DNA of 64,000 nt from Cyprinodon diabolis (GCA_030533445.1 CM060081.1:40350611-40414610); one strand, 5' to 3'; positions 1 to 12,908 are shown, counted from the first letter of the stretch. Notes: generated by a model from the sequence alone, not told the origin. Numbers and translations are program-made.

Positions 1-186
1 TTCTCAGATTGACTCAAATCGACTGAGTATCAATAAATATCATCATTAAAACAAAAATGACGACTAAAAGGTAAAGTTTATGTCCCAGCTGGATCAGATG
101 GAAAACTTGCAATGAAAAAAATTGAAAGATCTTCCCTGGACAATATCTGTTCATGATAAAAACGAGAGCAAGACGTCCGCTTGGCC
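1..186 (-). other. snrpc: start of snrpc 3' UTR
   Basis: This is sequence directly after the snrpc stop codon in gene direction. No AATAAA or ATTAAA was seen on the minus strand here, so the poly(A) site probably lies outside the window. Confidence 0.5.
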
Positions 187-3100
187 TTATCTGTCTGGCC
201 GCGCCATGCCGGGCCTGACGGGCATCATCATGGGACGAGGATGACGCATCATATGTGGGGGCCCCGGCATCATCTGCATGGGTCCCCCCATGGGTGGCCT
301 CATGCCTCCTAGTGACAGTGATAGGATACCAAGCTCAGTGTTTTATACAACAGAAAAGTATTAACAGATGACACCATTTCAATTATACACTGTATTGTTA
401 TAAGCTATCGGAGACAGAATCCTGTGATGTAAATAGGCTACATTAATATTCGACACGACATGAGAAACTCCAGAGCATTATTAACCACAATGTGAATAAT
501 CTGCTTTCTGCATGTGACCTTTTTAGGTGCCCCGGAGGATGGATGCTAACTTGGCTGCTCTGTGGAAAATATGCTTATCTAAAGCAAAAATGGGTGATAA
601 CTTCAAAGGAGGATGTTTCTTACCAGGCCCACCAGGCATCATCCCATGTGGTGGAGGCCCCATCATGGGCATCATAGGAGGGCCTCCCATCGGCGGCGTT
701 GGTAGCATGCCTGGGCGTGGAGGTCCTGTTATGTTACAAACAGAAAATGTGATACAGCCACAACAGGGAATGACATGGCAAAGTGAGACCTGGAGGCACG
801 ATCATTTGAACTTGAGGAAGAAAAAAACAAAAACATTGTACATTTTTAAACTACATTTACAAGTGAATATAGATATCCAGAGTTCAAAGCCAATTCTCCT
901 GTGGTTTGATTGGTAATCTAAATACTCAAACTTAATTTTAACTCAAATGCATGATATAAATCATCACTAGCATTTTTCTGGCTAACAAAAATTGACCAAC
1001 AGAAGTTTCCATTGGTTCCATTTGAGTTTGTTGAGTTTAAACGACACACCTCCAAATCAGCTTTTTTTGCAGTTAAACACAATAAACTGGACCTATAGGG
1101 CGTTTCATGAGACATTTTTTTTTAAATCCTTATCGTTAGGATTATTCTTTGTTATTCATATATGCTTGTCATATATGCCCTGATATTACCTTACTGATAA
1201 GCATAGTAGATGTTTAACATGTCCATTTCTCTGAAAACTACCCCTTTTTCAGAGACATAGACAGGTATGGGGCATTGCAGGCTGACAAAAGAAGCCAAAC
1301 GACCCACATTCCAAAGGGGTGGACCTGTTCGTCCATTTCAATTTGAATGTTTTCTACGCAAAAACAAGGCTTTGTTGGGCTACTGTATAAAACAACTCAA
1401 TGCCACTTCTGACATTTGAATTGAAAAAGCTTCCTGGATGGGAAGAGAAACATCTTCAGACTTGGAAACGAAATCCAGTGGATTGTTTTTTAACTTTTTT
1501 TGAATGACTATCCTGGATGACTGAGAATCTTCACCAACATACCAAGGGTTTAACTCTATAAAGTATAGCGGCTAATTCACAGACAGGTCAAATTTCTTAA
1601 AGAAAGCTATGGTAGTGCGCATTGATTTGTCTTTTATAACACTGCATTATCTCAATACATCTGAGTCAGTGATGTCTCATCATTTACAAACAGCATGCCT
1701 AAGATGTGATTATGTCTGATGTGATGATGTGACTCAGCAGATTTATAGAAAACTTCTTTTAACCGTTATTCGGGGATCTTCACAAACGAAACAAGGCCAG
1801 TAAGGACTGCTATGCATAACCTGAGACACTTTGCTGGTCTTAGATTAAATTCTGTTAAAGATACAGTCATGTTTTATAGTCATTTAATATGTATAAATTG
1901 TTATGTGTCGTTTAAAGAGTTCGTTCAAGTGATCTCTTCCAAGAAAGGATCGGGGAGAAAGCGCTTAAAGGTGCAAGCACTGTAGCTTTCATTTTTACAA
2001 CATCTTACTTTTCAGTCAGTTAAAAATGTTGCAGCTTTATCCAACTGCTGACTAATAGTCAAAAAGTTGGGTTAAAAGGTTAACTTATTTAGAGCCATCT
2101 TCACTCTGTGCTGATGGACAGTTGTAGTTTCCAAAAAAAGATCATCTGAGACAGTTTAGAAGATCCGTCATAATATTGAACAGTTTGCAAAGATGTTTCT
2201 ATGGGATTAAAATGAAACTCGTCATTTTCCATGTAAAACTACAAAACCAAAGATCTGTAACAAATTTCACCGTTACAGAAATGACTGACTCACCTGGGGG
2301 AGGACCACCAGGGAAGGGTGTGGGAGGAATCTTTCCCTGCTGAAATGCAGCCGCTGGTAAGAAAAGCAAAGAAAACCAAATGCATTAACAACACAAGACA
2401 AATATTTCATCATTTACTGTATAAAGAGCAAAAGAACACAGGCTTTCATTGGCTTTGTTATGATTTAATGTTACCCTTATAACAACAGGGTCTTTAACGT
2501 TCAGCATAGCAAATCCATCATGTAATACCATTGTCTGCAGTAGCTTTACTGGAGGCTAAATGAATGGTATTACCAGTAAAGCAAAACATTAAGGTGCAAA
2601 GGAAGATCTTTGTGTTGTAAATAAGCATTTAATTTCTGAATGTCACATTCCTCCACTCTGGATCCAAACTGTACATTGGCTTTGCATTACATGTGTGGAT
2701 TAGCAGTCTGTAATCCCGGAGGGGGAGAAAAATAAACTTTTTAAAGAGGCCAGTGTTTGGAAAGAGCTTTAAAATCCCACGTGTGCTGCAGAAAGCTTGT
2801 GCAGAATATGCACTGGCCTTTTAGTGTCCATGTCTGACCACTTGATTGAATATAGAGGAGAAAAAGAATGAAGTGCTCGGGTTAATGAGAGGGAACAGAA
2901 ACTGACCATATCAATGCGTTTTTTTTTTTTGCGCCATGTTTTTTTTCCCCCACATGCTTACATTTGATCACTGCTGCACTTACAGAAATGGGAATGTCAT
3001 GAGAGCTGTACAAAACAAATGTATTTTGTTTCTCTAAGTTACTGGTCAGTTTCATGTTTAAAAATGGGATGAAATAGAAATAGCTCTTTTGTTGTTAATT

Positions 3101-5582
3101 CCTATCAAAAGTCTTGAGATATTTAGATACTAAGGATTAAAAATGAAGCAGTTTTTTTGCCAGTTCGGGTTTTTTTGACCATACCAAACCAGTTTGCATC
3201 ACTTCTGAAGAATGGGAAGCCAACATAGTGGATAAACATACTGAAACAGGTGGCGATGAAAATACTAAGGAATCTTTGTCAAGTGAGTGCATTACAACTG
3301 ACGACAAACAGAATCCCGTCGAAGAACATTTCCTGGAACTGCTGCCCCATATGTTGGAGCCTGACGAATCACCGTACAAGGAAAGCAGCAAGGATTTTTT
3401 CAAACATTCAAAGAGCCCACTAGGTTCAAAAGCAACCCATTGCTACACATCTGTGTCATTAAAAAAAGCAGCAAAAATCTGTAGATCAAAACCATCTAGG
3501 CCAAAGCCGATCAACCGGTGTGACACCACTGGCCTCGTGGTCGCAGTCAAAGCATTTGGTTGCAAAGACAGTTGCTATTGCCGATTCTTGGATTTGGCTG
3601 AATGATCTATGAACCTTTTGTTTGCCATTCGTTAATGATAACTGTCCAGCGAAAAAAAATGAAAGATTCATTAATTTTATAAAATAAATTTTCATCCCAT
3701 CTTTAAACTAGGTTTCCTACACTCAAAAATTGCCATCTTTCGGTGTTTTGGAGTTTCATTTTCACAATTCAAACATAGATTTAGATTTTTACATTTAAAT
3801 TCTATTAAGTTTCTATATTTATGCCAAGTTATTGAGTAAAACTTTTTTTCCCATAAAACAAAGACTCAAACGATCAGAACCTGTTTTTAGTCCAATGCAT
3901 TGCCATCATTTGGAGACAAAACTTTACAGAATTCCGTAAAAGTTGAAAAAAAATCCACTGGACGTGGTTTCCAAGATTTGAAGACGTTTCGCCACCGCTC
4001 CAGGAAGCTTTCTCAATTCAAATGAGAAAGTTTCCTGGAGATTTCAGATTTAACTGGAATGCATTTCGAATTGTTTTGTCAGATTAATTTGGGATAAGAA
4101 AGCTAATTTCCTTTACAAAGTAAAGCATTATTCAATTTGCTATAAAGTGCACTATATAGTCCCCATTGCATGTGGACATAGTAAGCTTGTATGAGCTATG
4201 AGAGCAGTACATTTTAAACAGGATGTGTACAAGGAGAAATGGGCTTGTGCAAGCTCTTGCAAGTGCATTTTATTTATTCTTTTTATTGGAGGGGCCTTTT
4301 AAAAAGTCCTCCACAATACCTTTAAATAACAGTTAATAGTTTTTTGTTAAAGAAAAGACAAACAGACAACAAATATTTGCACCCTAAATAAATGTTTACT
4401 GCATAAAAAACATTTTTGTTTGAAGGCTGACCCTCTATGAGTAAAACTTATGCTTACATGGCAGCAAAAAAAAAAAAAAAAGTACAGACAATCAATATAC
4501 ATGAAAATGTGATTAGAGTTGCTGGCATAAACAGATCCTTGAACAGATATTTACTTACTTGTTTTATCAATCAAGCTCTGAGCCTGCTCTTCCATCCATT
4601 TCTGGTAGTAGTCTTTCACATTTTCTTTGTGTTTTCGGCCACTGCAGTGCGTCTTCCTCACTGAGGGCTAAAAACAGGAGGAAAAAAAAAAAAGAGAGAG
4701 ACTGGTTTAAACAAGTGACAGTACTTAGTGTGAGCTCTGGAGCAATGACCTATGGATGTTTTTTCTTTTTTTTAGAGAGATAATTTGTTGCATTAGCTGT
4801 ATAAAAATAATAAAAATAAAGGTTTATAGTTACTATTTTTTCATTATTAAACTACGTATGAGTCTTCACATGATTAACTTTATTAATAGAAGGAATACTG
4901 TAATTAGAACATGGACAGTAATTAATCAATGAATGAATGACTTTTTTTTTTAAGTCACAAATTGTAAACCTATTAGAAAAAACATAATCAACAAGAATGG
5001 TAGGAACAACTGCCACTTACCGAATCGTGTGTAAGGTAAGTATCACAGTAGTCACAATAAAACCTTGGGATAAAAACAAAAACAAACCTATATGTCAGTA
5101 AAGACAAATGCATCGATATCTACATACCGTTAGCATTTATGTATTTATTCTCATGATTTTTCTTTTTTATATTATTAATAAAAATCAGTAAAACTACTCG
5201 ACGCTTTCATTATGAACCCAGCAGCAGCAACAGAGGACACATACATTTCGAATGCATTTAGTAGAAGCAAAAATATTTGCGACAAAACAATTCATTCATA
5301 ATTAAAATTATTTTCAATTTACCACGATACATATGAACAGATTAACATTTAACGTATTTGTTTGATCGTGTTTCTCAGTTGACCGATGCAGACCACCGAA
5401 AATAGTTCCAGCAAATAGACACATCCCAAACAAAAACGACTTCAATGTGGGATCGAACATTTCCGGAAACAACTATGTAAAGCCCGTAATATAAAAATCC
5501 AGCTTAAGTATTTCACGATTAAACTAAGAGAAAGATAATAAAAACTGGCACAAAGAATATATTTGGGAACTTACTTCGGCAT
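187..5582 (-). CDS. snrpc: U1 small nuclear ribonucleoprotein C (U1-C), six exons
   Basis: U1-C sits in the U1 snRNP in the nucleus and helps U1 recognise 5' splice sites. Coding exons in gene order: 5582-5575, 5063-5021, 4667-4559, 2353-2294, 725-624, 308-187. They sum to 444 nt, giving 147 aa plus stop, and every junction has GT/AG and keeps frame. The protein opens [17 protein letters not shown], the U1-C-type C2H2 zinc finger, with Cys6, Cys9, His24 and His30 in place. [19 protein letters not shown] follows, then a Pro/Met/Gly-rich tail ending RPGMARPDR. Human U1-C is 159 aa; the difference is a shorter proline stretch after PTPF. The first coding exon carries only eight bases (ATG CCG AA). 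The gene is divergent from ilrun. The identification comes from recognised family sequence and is very secure. Confidence 0.97.
1420..1545 (-). repeat. interspersed repeat, copy 1 of a three-copy family
   Basis: Read on the minus strand this stretch begins near a 'gaagattctcagtcatccag' block and ends in 'aagctttttcaattcaaatg'. It matches 11890-12030 over about 120 bases and, in part, 3938-4055. It lies in a snrpc intron. No coding potential was seen. The family is a common fish repeat whose class I cannot assign. Confidence 0.6.
3147..3605 (+). other. unassigned 459-nt open reading frame inside a snrpc intron
   Basis: The frame stays open for 152 codons from just after a TGA at 3144-3146 to a TGA at 3603-3605. 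It lies antisense to snrpc, within the intron between its third and fourth coding exons. The product is hydrophilic, acidic in its first half and basic in its second (a Lys/Arg/Pro-rich stretch, then [18 protein letters not shown] and a terminal FLDLAE). The first in-frame start-like codon is the GTG at 3228; there is no convincing ATG near the beginning. An AATAAA sits near 3684. I do not recognise the protein. It could be a retrocopy, an exon of an unplaced gene, or chance. Its composition differs from the simple-sequence ORFs elsewhere in the window, which is why it is listed. Confidence 0.3.
3938..4055 (+). repeat. interspersed repeat, copy 2 (partial, with inverted end)
   Basis: It carries the same core as the repeats at 1420-1545 and 11885-12165: a 'ttccaag...gaagacgtttcgcc' block, then 'ccaggaagctttctcaattcaaa', then a short inverted return. 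It lies in the same snrpc intron as the unassigned open frame. Confidence 0.55.
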
Positions 5583-5702
5583 GATCTCAGCAAGCTACGA
5601 GGAGAGCGCGGTTCCTGTGCTCCCGCAAACACTCTCGAGCAGATATAACGACTGGGTAAAAGTAGTTCCGCTAGAAAACGCGAGCTGTGCACGGAAACCT
5701 GG

Positions 5703-5707
5703 ATTGA

Positions 5708-5738
<31 letters not shown>

Positions 5739-5739
5739 C
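5703..5739 (+). repeat. (AAAT)n microsatellite
   Basis: About eight tandem AAAT units lie just upstream of the snrpc start codon. Confidence 0.9.
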
Positions 5740-6479
5740 TGATTTTTATGTAGAAAATGAACAAAAAAGGGGAAAAAAAGAATACCCCAGACATCTGGCA
5801 CATTCCCATCTTGGAAAACACTCATTATTCTGGTATATCATATATGTGTCCTTTACTTTTAGATCAGCAGAACACATTGCAACAGGCAAACTGATGTATA
5901 GTTGGAATGTCTAATATATACACCACGTTTTATTTGAAATCAAAAGGAAAATTAGAAAATAACATATTTGTTTTGCTATAATCTTTTGCTGTTGTAACAC
6001 CACAGTTTCCCCATTGTGAGACAGTAAAGGTATTTTTCTATTCTACATGTTATGCTGGATTTTTTTCGCCATTTGTGATGAGTTTTAAAAATAAAAAAGG
6101 AAGTTTAACTGTAGAATTTGATGTAAATTTAAAAAGCATTTAAATTGAAATTTGGGCTTTGACAGATGTTTAAGTAACTAGACAAAAAATAAGATAAAGA
6201 TAAAAATATAAATCCTTTGATTCCGCAAATCGATTAATCTGTTGATTTTTTTTAATGATCAATTAATAATTGGATAGCAAAAAGTTTCTTAAAGGAGACA
6301 AGGGTTAGAAATTAAACCAAGTGTTTAAAGGCTTTTCCACTTAAGGAGTGCATGTTAGAGTATTTCGACAGATGAAAAAGATTTTTATCTTAAATGCAAC
6401 ACATTTTGTTTTTTACAATTTTGGTATAATTACAGCTCTAAGTGGTTTGCTCTGTCAGCTAAAGGCACATTTTAGATTC

Positions 6480-6590
6480 TCTACACTCCAATTAACGGAT
6501 TAATTGATTACTAAATCAGTTGACGATTATTTCAATAATCGAATAATCACAATTAATCCAATTAATTGTTTCAGCCCTAGATACTTTGTT
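6480..6590. repeat. AT-rich repeat end ('aattgtttcagccctag' type)
   Basis: The stretch is dominated by ATTAAT/ATTGAT motifs and closes in 'aattgtttcagccctag'. A mirror of that ending ('actagggctggaacaatta') starts another copy near 16607. This is typical of the ends of old nonautonomous DNA transposons in fish. It lies in the snrpc-ilrun spacer. Confidence 0.4.
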
Positions 6591-6637
6591 ATTAAGACAC
6601 CTAACCCTTTTATTGTTACAAATATTTTATAATAGAA

Positions 6638-6730
6638 TTCATTACACTGTCAGAAGTACAAAGCAATGAAATTCACTCTCTGCATTTAACCCATCTCTTT
6701 GGGGAGCAACAGTGGGCTGCCATTGTGTGG
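6638..6730 (+). repeat. SINE-like repeat module
   Basis: It shares the 'gaaattcactctctgcattt' block and following sequence with 59220-59300, and with the reverse complement of 59500-59600. It appears to be the body of a widespread fish short retroelement, here lacking a visible tRNA-like head. Confidence 0.55.
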
Positions 6731-6758
6731 TATCAATTACATTTTTTTTTCTCTCTCT

Positions 6759-6760
<2 letters not shown>

Positions 6761-6852
<92 letters not shown>
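6761..6852. repeat. (TA)n microsatellite, about 46 units
   Basis: Pure TA repeat preceded by five CT units. The long Tyr-Ile ORFs that cross it are artefacts of the repeat. Confidence 0.97.
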
Positions 6853-6854
<2 letters not shown>

Positions 6855-6924
6855 TTCAGTGATATATTTAGACCGAAACATGAATTTCATTGATAAACCA
6901 ATGAAAAAGTGGCCACAAATAGCA

Positions 6925-7104
6925 ACAGATGACGTAGGTGTGACGCACGCACGGTTGCAACGTCAAACGTCGTGTCCATTGCCTCGTGCCATGCGCACTG
7001 GCGCATGTTGTTGTTATTGAGCTAGTCGTTATGGCTGAACGAGGCCTCGGATCTAACTGAAAGAAGACCCCCCCCCCTTCCCTTCACGGGACAACCCGCC
7101 ATCC
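6925..7104 (+). promoter_or_regulatory. ilrun: probable ilrun promoter and 5' UTR
   Basis: The sequence turns CpG-rich relative to its surroundings just before the ilrun start. A CRE-like TGACGTAG lies at about 6930 and several CGCAC/CGTC motifs follow. No TATA box was seen. The extent is inferred from composition and position only. Confidence 0.4.
7031..7060 (+). other. short upstream ORF in the ilrun leader
   Basis: An ATG at 7031 starts a nine-codon frame (MAERGLGSN) that stops at 7058-7060, 44 bases before the ilrun ATG. It would be in the mRNA if transcription starts upstream of 7031. It could damp translation of the main frame. Confidence 0.35.
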
Positions 7105-10100
7105 ATGGAGGGCACAGACATGGACGTGGACGCGGAGCTGATGCAGAAGTTTAGCTGCATGGGCACCACGGACAAGGACGTCCTTATAACGGAGTTCCAG
7201 AGGCTGCTGGGCTTCCAGTTGAACCCGGCCGGCTGCGCCTTCTTCCTGGACATGACCAACTGGTGAGTGCGGGGATTGGAAGGCCTGCTGTGGAATGAAG
7301 CTAACGTAGCTCTTCGTCTAGCTTGAAATTCTGCGCTAGAATTAGGTAAAAATACGTCGATAGCCTTAAGTTAGGACAGAGTAGTGATGGTCAGTGCGGC
7401 ACGGGTCATTTTATCCTTCCGTTACGGGAAATGGTTGTTAACTCTTAGTGGGCCATAAGAGGTAAACGGAAGTCAGGCAGTAAACTTTGTTGTGGCCACG
7501 ACTTCTAATGCCGTATGTGATTTCAAAAAAACAATCACGGTCTGGTTCTCAAACTAACAAGCTAAACTAATCTAACAGAACTCCTGGTTTAGATTGTGAT
7601 TATATGTTGTCTGGCGCGGATAACTAATTAAAGAGCTCATTGTGAAAGCCTGAACTCACTTCAGAATCAGTTGTGACCTATCAGTTGACAACAGTGATCA
7701 AAACACCTTTGTGTTTTTGATCAAATTAACTGAATAATTGAAATGATCATTTTAAAGGTGAGTTATTTCAAATTGTCTTTACTGAAAAAAATTGTAGGCA
7801 CATCTAGTGTAGAAAACTTAAAAGATTATTTATTAATCATTGGAAACGTATAGTATTTTTTATTTTTTTATTTTGGCCATTCTACAGTTTTTCTTTGCTT
7901 CTGTTTCTTTCCAATTTACACCTATTTTATATCTGTACTATCCAATTTTCTTTTAGAAACGCACTGATTAGTCAGCCTGTTTTTTCCTCTGTACATAGCA
8001 GCTCTGATTTATTTTTAACAGACCCAATGCTTAAAAATCTGATTATGTTTGACTCATTTTTTTTTTTTTTGACTGTATCAGAATGAACTCCCACCATTTG
8101 ACTCTCTGTAAACACAACCATCAACATTTCCCAAATATACTTTTTTATTTTATTTTAACAAAACAGATATCTAATTAATGTGTCAAAAGATTGCACTGCA
8201 CATGTTTTGTCATTTTGAATAGAAACAAAATTAGGATCAGTAAGTTTTACCTCAAAGATGAGGAGAGCCTGATTGTCCATCTCTCTATTTCATGCTTGTA
8301 ATAAAGAGTAATCCTGGATAAATACTTTAAACACTGTAAACTAACAAAGTATTTTGCTGATTTAGAGAGTTAAAGGGTTGTAAATAGTAATACAAACTCA
8401 CAAGTCCTGAGTCAGAATTTTATTGAATTCTACATTATCATAAAACTATGAATTGAAGGATATTAACCTTTTATTTTAGTTAATTTTCTGAACCATCATA
8501 AAGGCAAACTCTTTCCAAAACCTAACTCATTTTAATGCATGTTGAAAATATTGCATGTATAAAGATGAGCCCCAATAACTGTATTTTTGTTTTGTTTTTA
8601 TCATTATGCTGCAACAGGAACCTTCAGGCTGCTATTGGTGCATACTATGACTTTGAAAGTCCCAGTGTCAACTCACCATCCATGTCCTTTGTTGAAGACG
8701 TGACTATTGGAGAAGGAGAGTCTGTTCCTCCCGATACACTGTTCACAAAGACTTGGAGAATACAAAACACAGGTACTTCATTAGTTATCAACTCTTCCAA
8801 AAAGCATTTCTAAATATTATATAATGCTTATTGTCACTACATGTTTTTCTTATTTTTGTTGTTTTCTTTTATATTTTTCTGACTTGTAGGTGTGGAGTCA
8901 TGGCCGCAAGGCGTTTGTCTCAAATACATTGGAGGGGATCAGTTTGGACACGTAAACTCAGTAATGGTGAAGTCTCTAGACCCACAGGAAATTTCAGATG
9001 TCAGTGTACAGATGAGAAGTCCTACAAATCCAGGCATGTACCAGGGCCAGTGGAGGATGTGTACAGCTACTGGATTATTCTACGGAGGTAGATAAAAAGA
9101 AAAAAAAAAAGAAAAAATTAAAAAACAACACCTTAACTTTACTTATAAGTCTGAATTTTTGTGGGGCTATTTTTGATTTTATCTCATGGCCCAAGTATTT
9201 TTGTTTTGGAACTATTTTAATATATTTAATATTTCTGCAGATGTGATCTGGGTGATTCTGAGTGTGGAAGTTGGAGGTCTCCTCGGCGTTACTCAGCAGC
9301 TTTCCTCCTTTGAGACGGAATTCAACACGCAACCCCAGCGCAATGTGCAGGAAGATTTCAACCCGTTTGCCTCGCCACAGAAGAACAAGCATGATGCCAC
9401 TGACGGCACCTTCAGAGAACCTGGAGGAGCCTCGGATCGCACACAGGAGCCTATTCAGCAGGATCAGAATGGACTGTCTCATAATGCTGTTAATAGGGCG
9501 TCAAATGGTCTCCAAACAAATCTTTCTGTGGTGACTTATGGCCAGGTATGTACTTGCTAATATATAAATATATATTTTTTTTCTCAAATGTAGAGATTCT
9601 GAACTGCAACTTGATTATTTGGCTTAAAGCTATCTTATTCTACACCAGGAAGCCCCCTTCCTGAGGTGGAAGCACCTGCCTTAACCAGGCTGTGCCAGCA
9701 CTCTAAACAGATGCCCACTTTCTCCCATCAGAGAGGCAGGGTGCTTTGATATCTGCTTAGTGAAAAGATGAATTGACTGTTTTATCAGCTAATCTGCACA
9801 CAGGACAGCAACCCCCTTTTTTTTTAGATAATGTCTTACGTTTTGAAAAATCTAATCTTTGGCCAAAAGGTTCGAAGGCCAGTGTTTTTCTTCAGGGATG
9901 AAAGAAAACAAAAACAACAATCTTTTTTATATAACATATAAGAGAGAAAGCATCTTTTATTCGAGGGGGAAAAGCGTTTTTTGGACATGTTTGAAGTCAC
10001 CCAGCTCTGGATGTGTAAAACCTACAGAGTCTGTACACATATTTCCAGAAACTAGAATGTCTTGGCTTTCAAATGAGCTATATCACAAGCATGTGGGATT

Positions 10101-12908
10101 TATTATATTATTTAACTGGCCAATAGTATTAAGGAAAATAATACGTCTGTGCACTGGCTATAAAAAGGTGGGTGGTGAGATTAAGGAACCACTGTATTAA
10201 GTCATAGACTCAACAGACCAAGTTGGGGAAAAAAGAGCACAAGCTCACTGAGTCATAGGCACAGACATATTCAGTCATTTATTCTTTGTTAAACCCTTGG
10301 CTTTACTGTCAGTCTGTTTATCTGTTTAGACGGATAGTAAAACAGTTATTAAGGATTAATTTCTAATAGTGTAATACTGTGCAGCTGCTAATACAGCGTT
10401 TATTGTCTTTGCTAAACAGTGGTACATGTCTCAGTCTGGTCAGGGCTTTTATATTTATTGTTTTAAGGGTGCTAATGGTTGTTTTTAACTGTTTTTGTTT
10501 TCTATATGTGTATTTTTAACTGGGTAGTGTGTTTTTTGAACATTTAAAACTTCTTATCTGTGTTCTGTTTATTAACTAGTCACACCAAAAACTCATGAAA
10601 AAGTATAGATTAAATCAGCTGTTGTTCCGTAACCATGTGGAAAGGCCTGGCCTGCCATATAAAACCAACGTAACAGCAAACAGTAGCTTTATTGTAGAAG
10701 TATGAGGCTGCAAACTTGGAAGCACCATGAAAAATGGAGAGAAAGATCGTCTCTTGTTACATATTAGATATATACTTATTCAGGTCAGATAAATCATTGC
10801 AGGATCCTTTCTAAGGATTGTATGATATATATGGTTGCATAAACAATGACTAATATTACCACCTGCCCTGAATTTAGTTTTAGTTTCCCGTTCCAGTTAA
10901 GAACTGATGTTTGATGTTTAAGCATCTCCTCGACAATCTGTGTTGAAAGTTTATATTAGCAAGTTATTCTCTGCTACTTTTAATTAAAAACACACCAGTC
11001 ATCTATTCAATTAGCTGTGCTTGTGAAGCCTGACGGTAACAAAGTTAGATGAACTCAGTTACCCCCTAAATGTTTAATTATCCAGTATGTCTGTTATCTA
11101 AAACCTAATTTAGACCACATGTGTATGAAAACTCAAGTGAAGGAAAAAAATTCTTGGACTATTTAGTCAGAGCAGCCATCTTCTGTCATGCATTTACGCT
11201 GAAGTTCTTGGACCTAAGAGTTTTTACGTGAATTTTACTTGGATCTTCTGGGATTCTCTCATTTCTAAAAACAAAAAAACAAAAACTAATGATAAAAGCA
11301 AATTAAATATCTCAGTTCTTGAGTAATGAATCAATTTGTGTTTCCCATTAATTATATGTCAATTTCTTCAAGGCAGTAAAGTGCAAGACATACATAAAAG
11401 TATGTGTTGAAAATCCTGAACGAGAGAGCTTACAGTCATTTTCAAAGCTCCATTAGGGAGTTTTGAGAAACCTTCATTTAGCCTGACAATTTGAATAAGC
11501 ACTCTTTAGAGGTCCATCCATCTCAGCTACTGTCTTTTGCTCTACAGCTTCTTCACCACAGTGCAATGTTGCCAACTTAACGACACGGTCGCATTGTTTA
11601 TAGACTTTTTTTAGAAACCGATAGCGGTTAGTGATGAATCTAGCAACTATTTTCTGTGCTGTTGAGAAAAGCAAAGATTCCACTGAGTTTAGTGTCTCAG
11701 CCCCTCCCTCTTCCAAAGCCCCGACACGTAGTCAGACTCGACAGCCAAACCTTGTCTGCAATCAGAGAGATCGACTCTTTTGTGTCCCCAGTGAAAAAAT
11801 TTGTGTTACACGCAAAAAAGCTTCCACTGATCCTTCCTGGATTGAAAGGCTGGATATCAATATTTTTTTTGTTTGTTTTTTATACTTGAAAAAAATGCTG
11901 GTGAAGATTCTCAGTCATCCAGGTCGTGGCATCCAAAGAAAAGTAAAAAAACAAACCAATGGACTTTGTTTTCCAAGCTTGATGACGTTTCGCTTACCAT
12001 CCAGAAAGCTTTTTCAATTCAAAATGTCTGGAGTAGTGTTGTGATTCAGGCTTAAAGCTACTCCTCTATAAAGCCTAGAACTCGACTCTACTCCAGACAT
12101 TTTGAATTGAAAAAGGTTTCTGGATGGTTAGCGAAACGTCACCAAACTTGGAAAACAAAGTCCGGGGTTTTTTTTTTTTTTTTTTTTTTACTTTTTTGGT
12201 ATACCTAAAAAGTATTCCTTTGATTACTTGATTTGAACTTTACAAAAAAAACAACAACAACAGCTTTGTACAAAAAAATTAAATAAGAGTTGAACCGTTT
12301 CAAAGAAGGAAGAAAAAAAGACAGCAAGGTTCTGCTGCCAGGAAGAAAAAAGCTATAAAATATGCATTTAAATTTAAGATAACACTGAAGTTCAGTCTGT
12401 TGAAAAAGCACCCAGTGGTTGATCAGTGTTGTTGGCAGGTGGGGTGCTTCATTAGATTAAAGCTGCTCTTTACCAAAGTGGTCAAAGCCTTTTGTTTCTG
12501 AACATAAAGAGAAAGTCAGACACTCATTTAGTAGTTGACTTCAGGGAGAGCTTCCAGTTAAGGAATGGTGCCATCAAATCTTCTGGGATCTCCACCATCC
12601 TCTCTGCTCTCATTTTGTGTGAGTAATGGATGCCTATCGAACACAAACGCTCATTACGCTCCTCAGTCAATCGCTGTCACCTATGCCTCCATCTCAGCCG
12701 TCCCTGCAGTAAAAACAGAAAGCTGCCCTCTGAAGAAAAGAGGGTTAAGCTTTTTTCAAATTCCATTTGAAGCTCTTGCAGTTTGTATTTAACAGGTTTA
12801 GGGTTACCACATATGTTTTTTTTATGTTAAAATTAAAACAAAGTGACATGCTTTCTTCCTCTTTTTCTCCAGGGTATTCATGGTCCCTATCCGTTTGGAA
12901 AGAGCTAG
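7105..12908 (+). CDS. ilrun: ILRUN (C6orf106), inflammation and lipid regulator with UBA-like and NBR1-like domains
   Basis: The human protein is reported to damp IRF3-dependent antiviral and cytokine transcription and to affect lipid metabolism. Coding exons are 7105-7262, 8618-8772, 8890-9087, 9241-9545 and 12873-12908. The total is 852 nt, 283 aa plus stop, with all frames and splice sites consistent (human 298 aa). The N-terminal UBA-like part runs to about residue 65 (GTTDKDVLITEF, then CAFFLDMTNW across the first junction, NLQAAIGAYYDFE). The NBR1-like four-tryptophan domain covers about residues 70-185, with tryptophans in KTWRIQNTG, ESWPQG, GQWRMCTATG and VIWVILSVE. A polar tail with NPFASPQKNK follows. 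The last exon encodes only GIHGPYPFGKS, after a 3.3-kb intron. The tail differs most from the mammalian protein; the domains are nearly identical. Confidence 0.97.
11885..12165 (+). repeat. interspersed repeat copy 3, folded into a long inverted repeat
   Basis: The plus-strand copy of the family seen at 1420-1545 begins near 11885. Its inner part (about 11962-12036) returns as an imperfect reverse complement at about 12088-12162, giving two arms of about 75 bases around a 51-base spacer. It lies in the last ilrun intron. Confidence 0.65.

Noticed and set aside
6642..7020. Long Tyr-Ile open frames on both strands
   Set aside because: They are translations of the (TA)n array.
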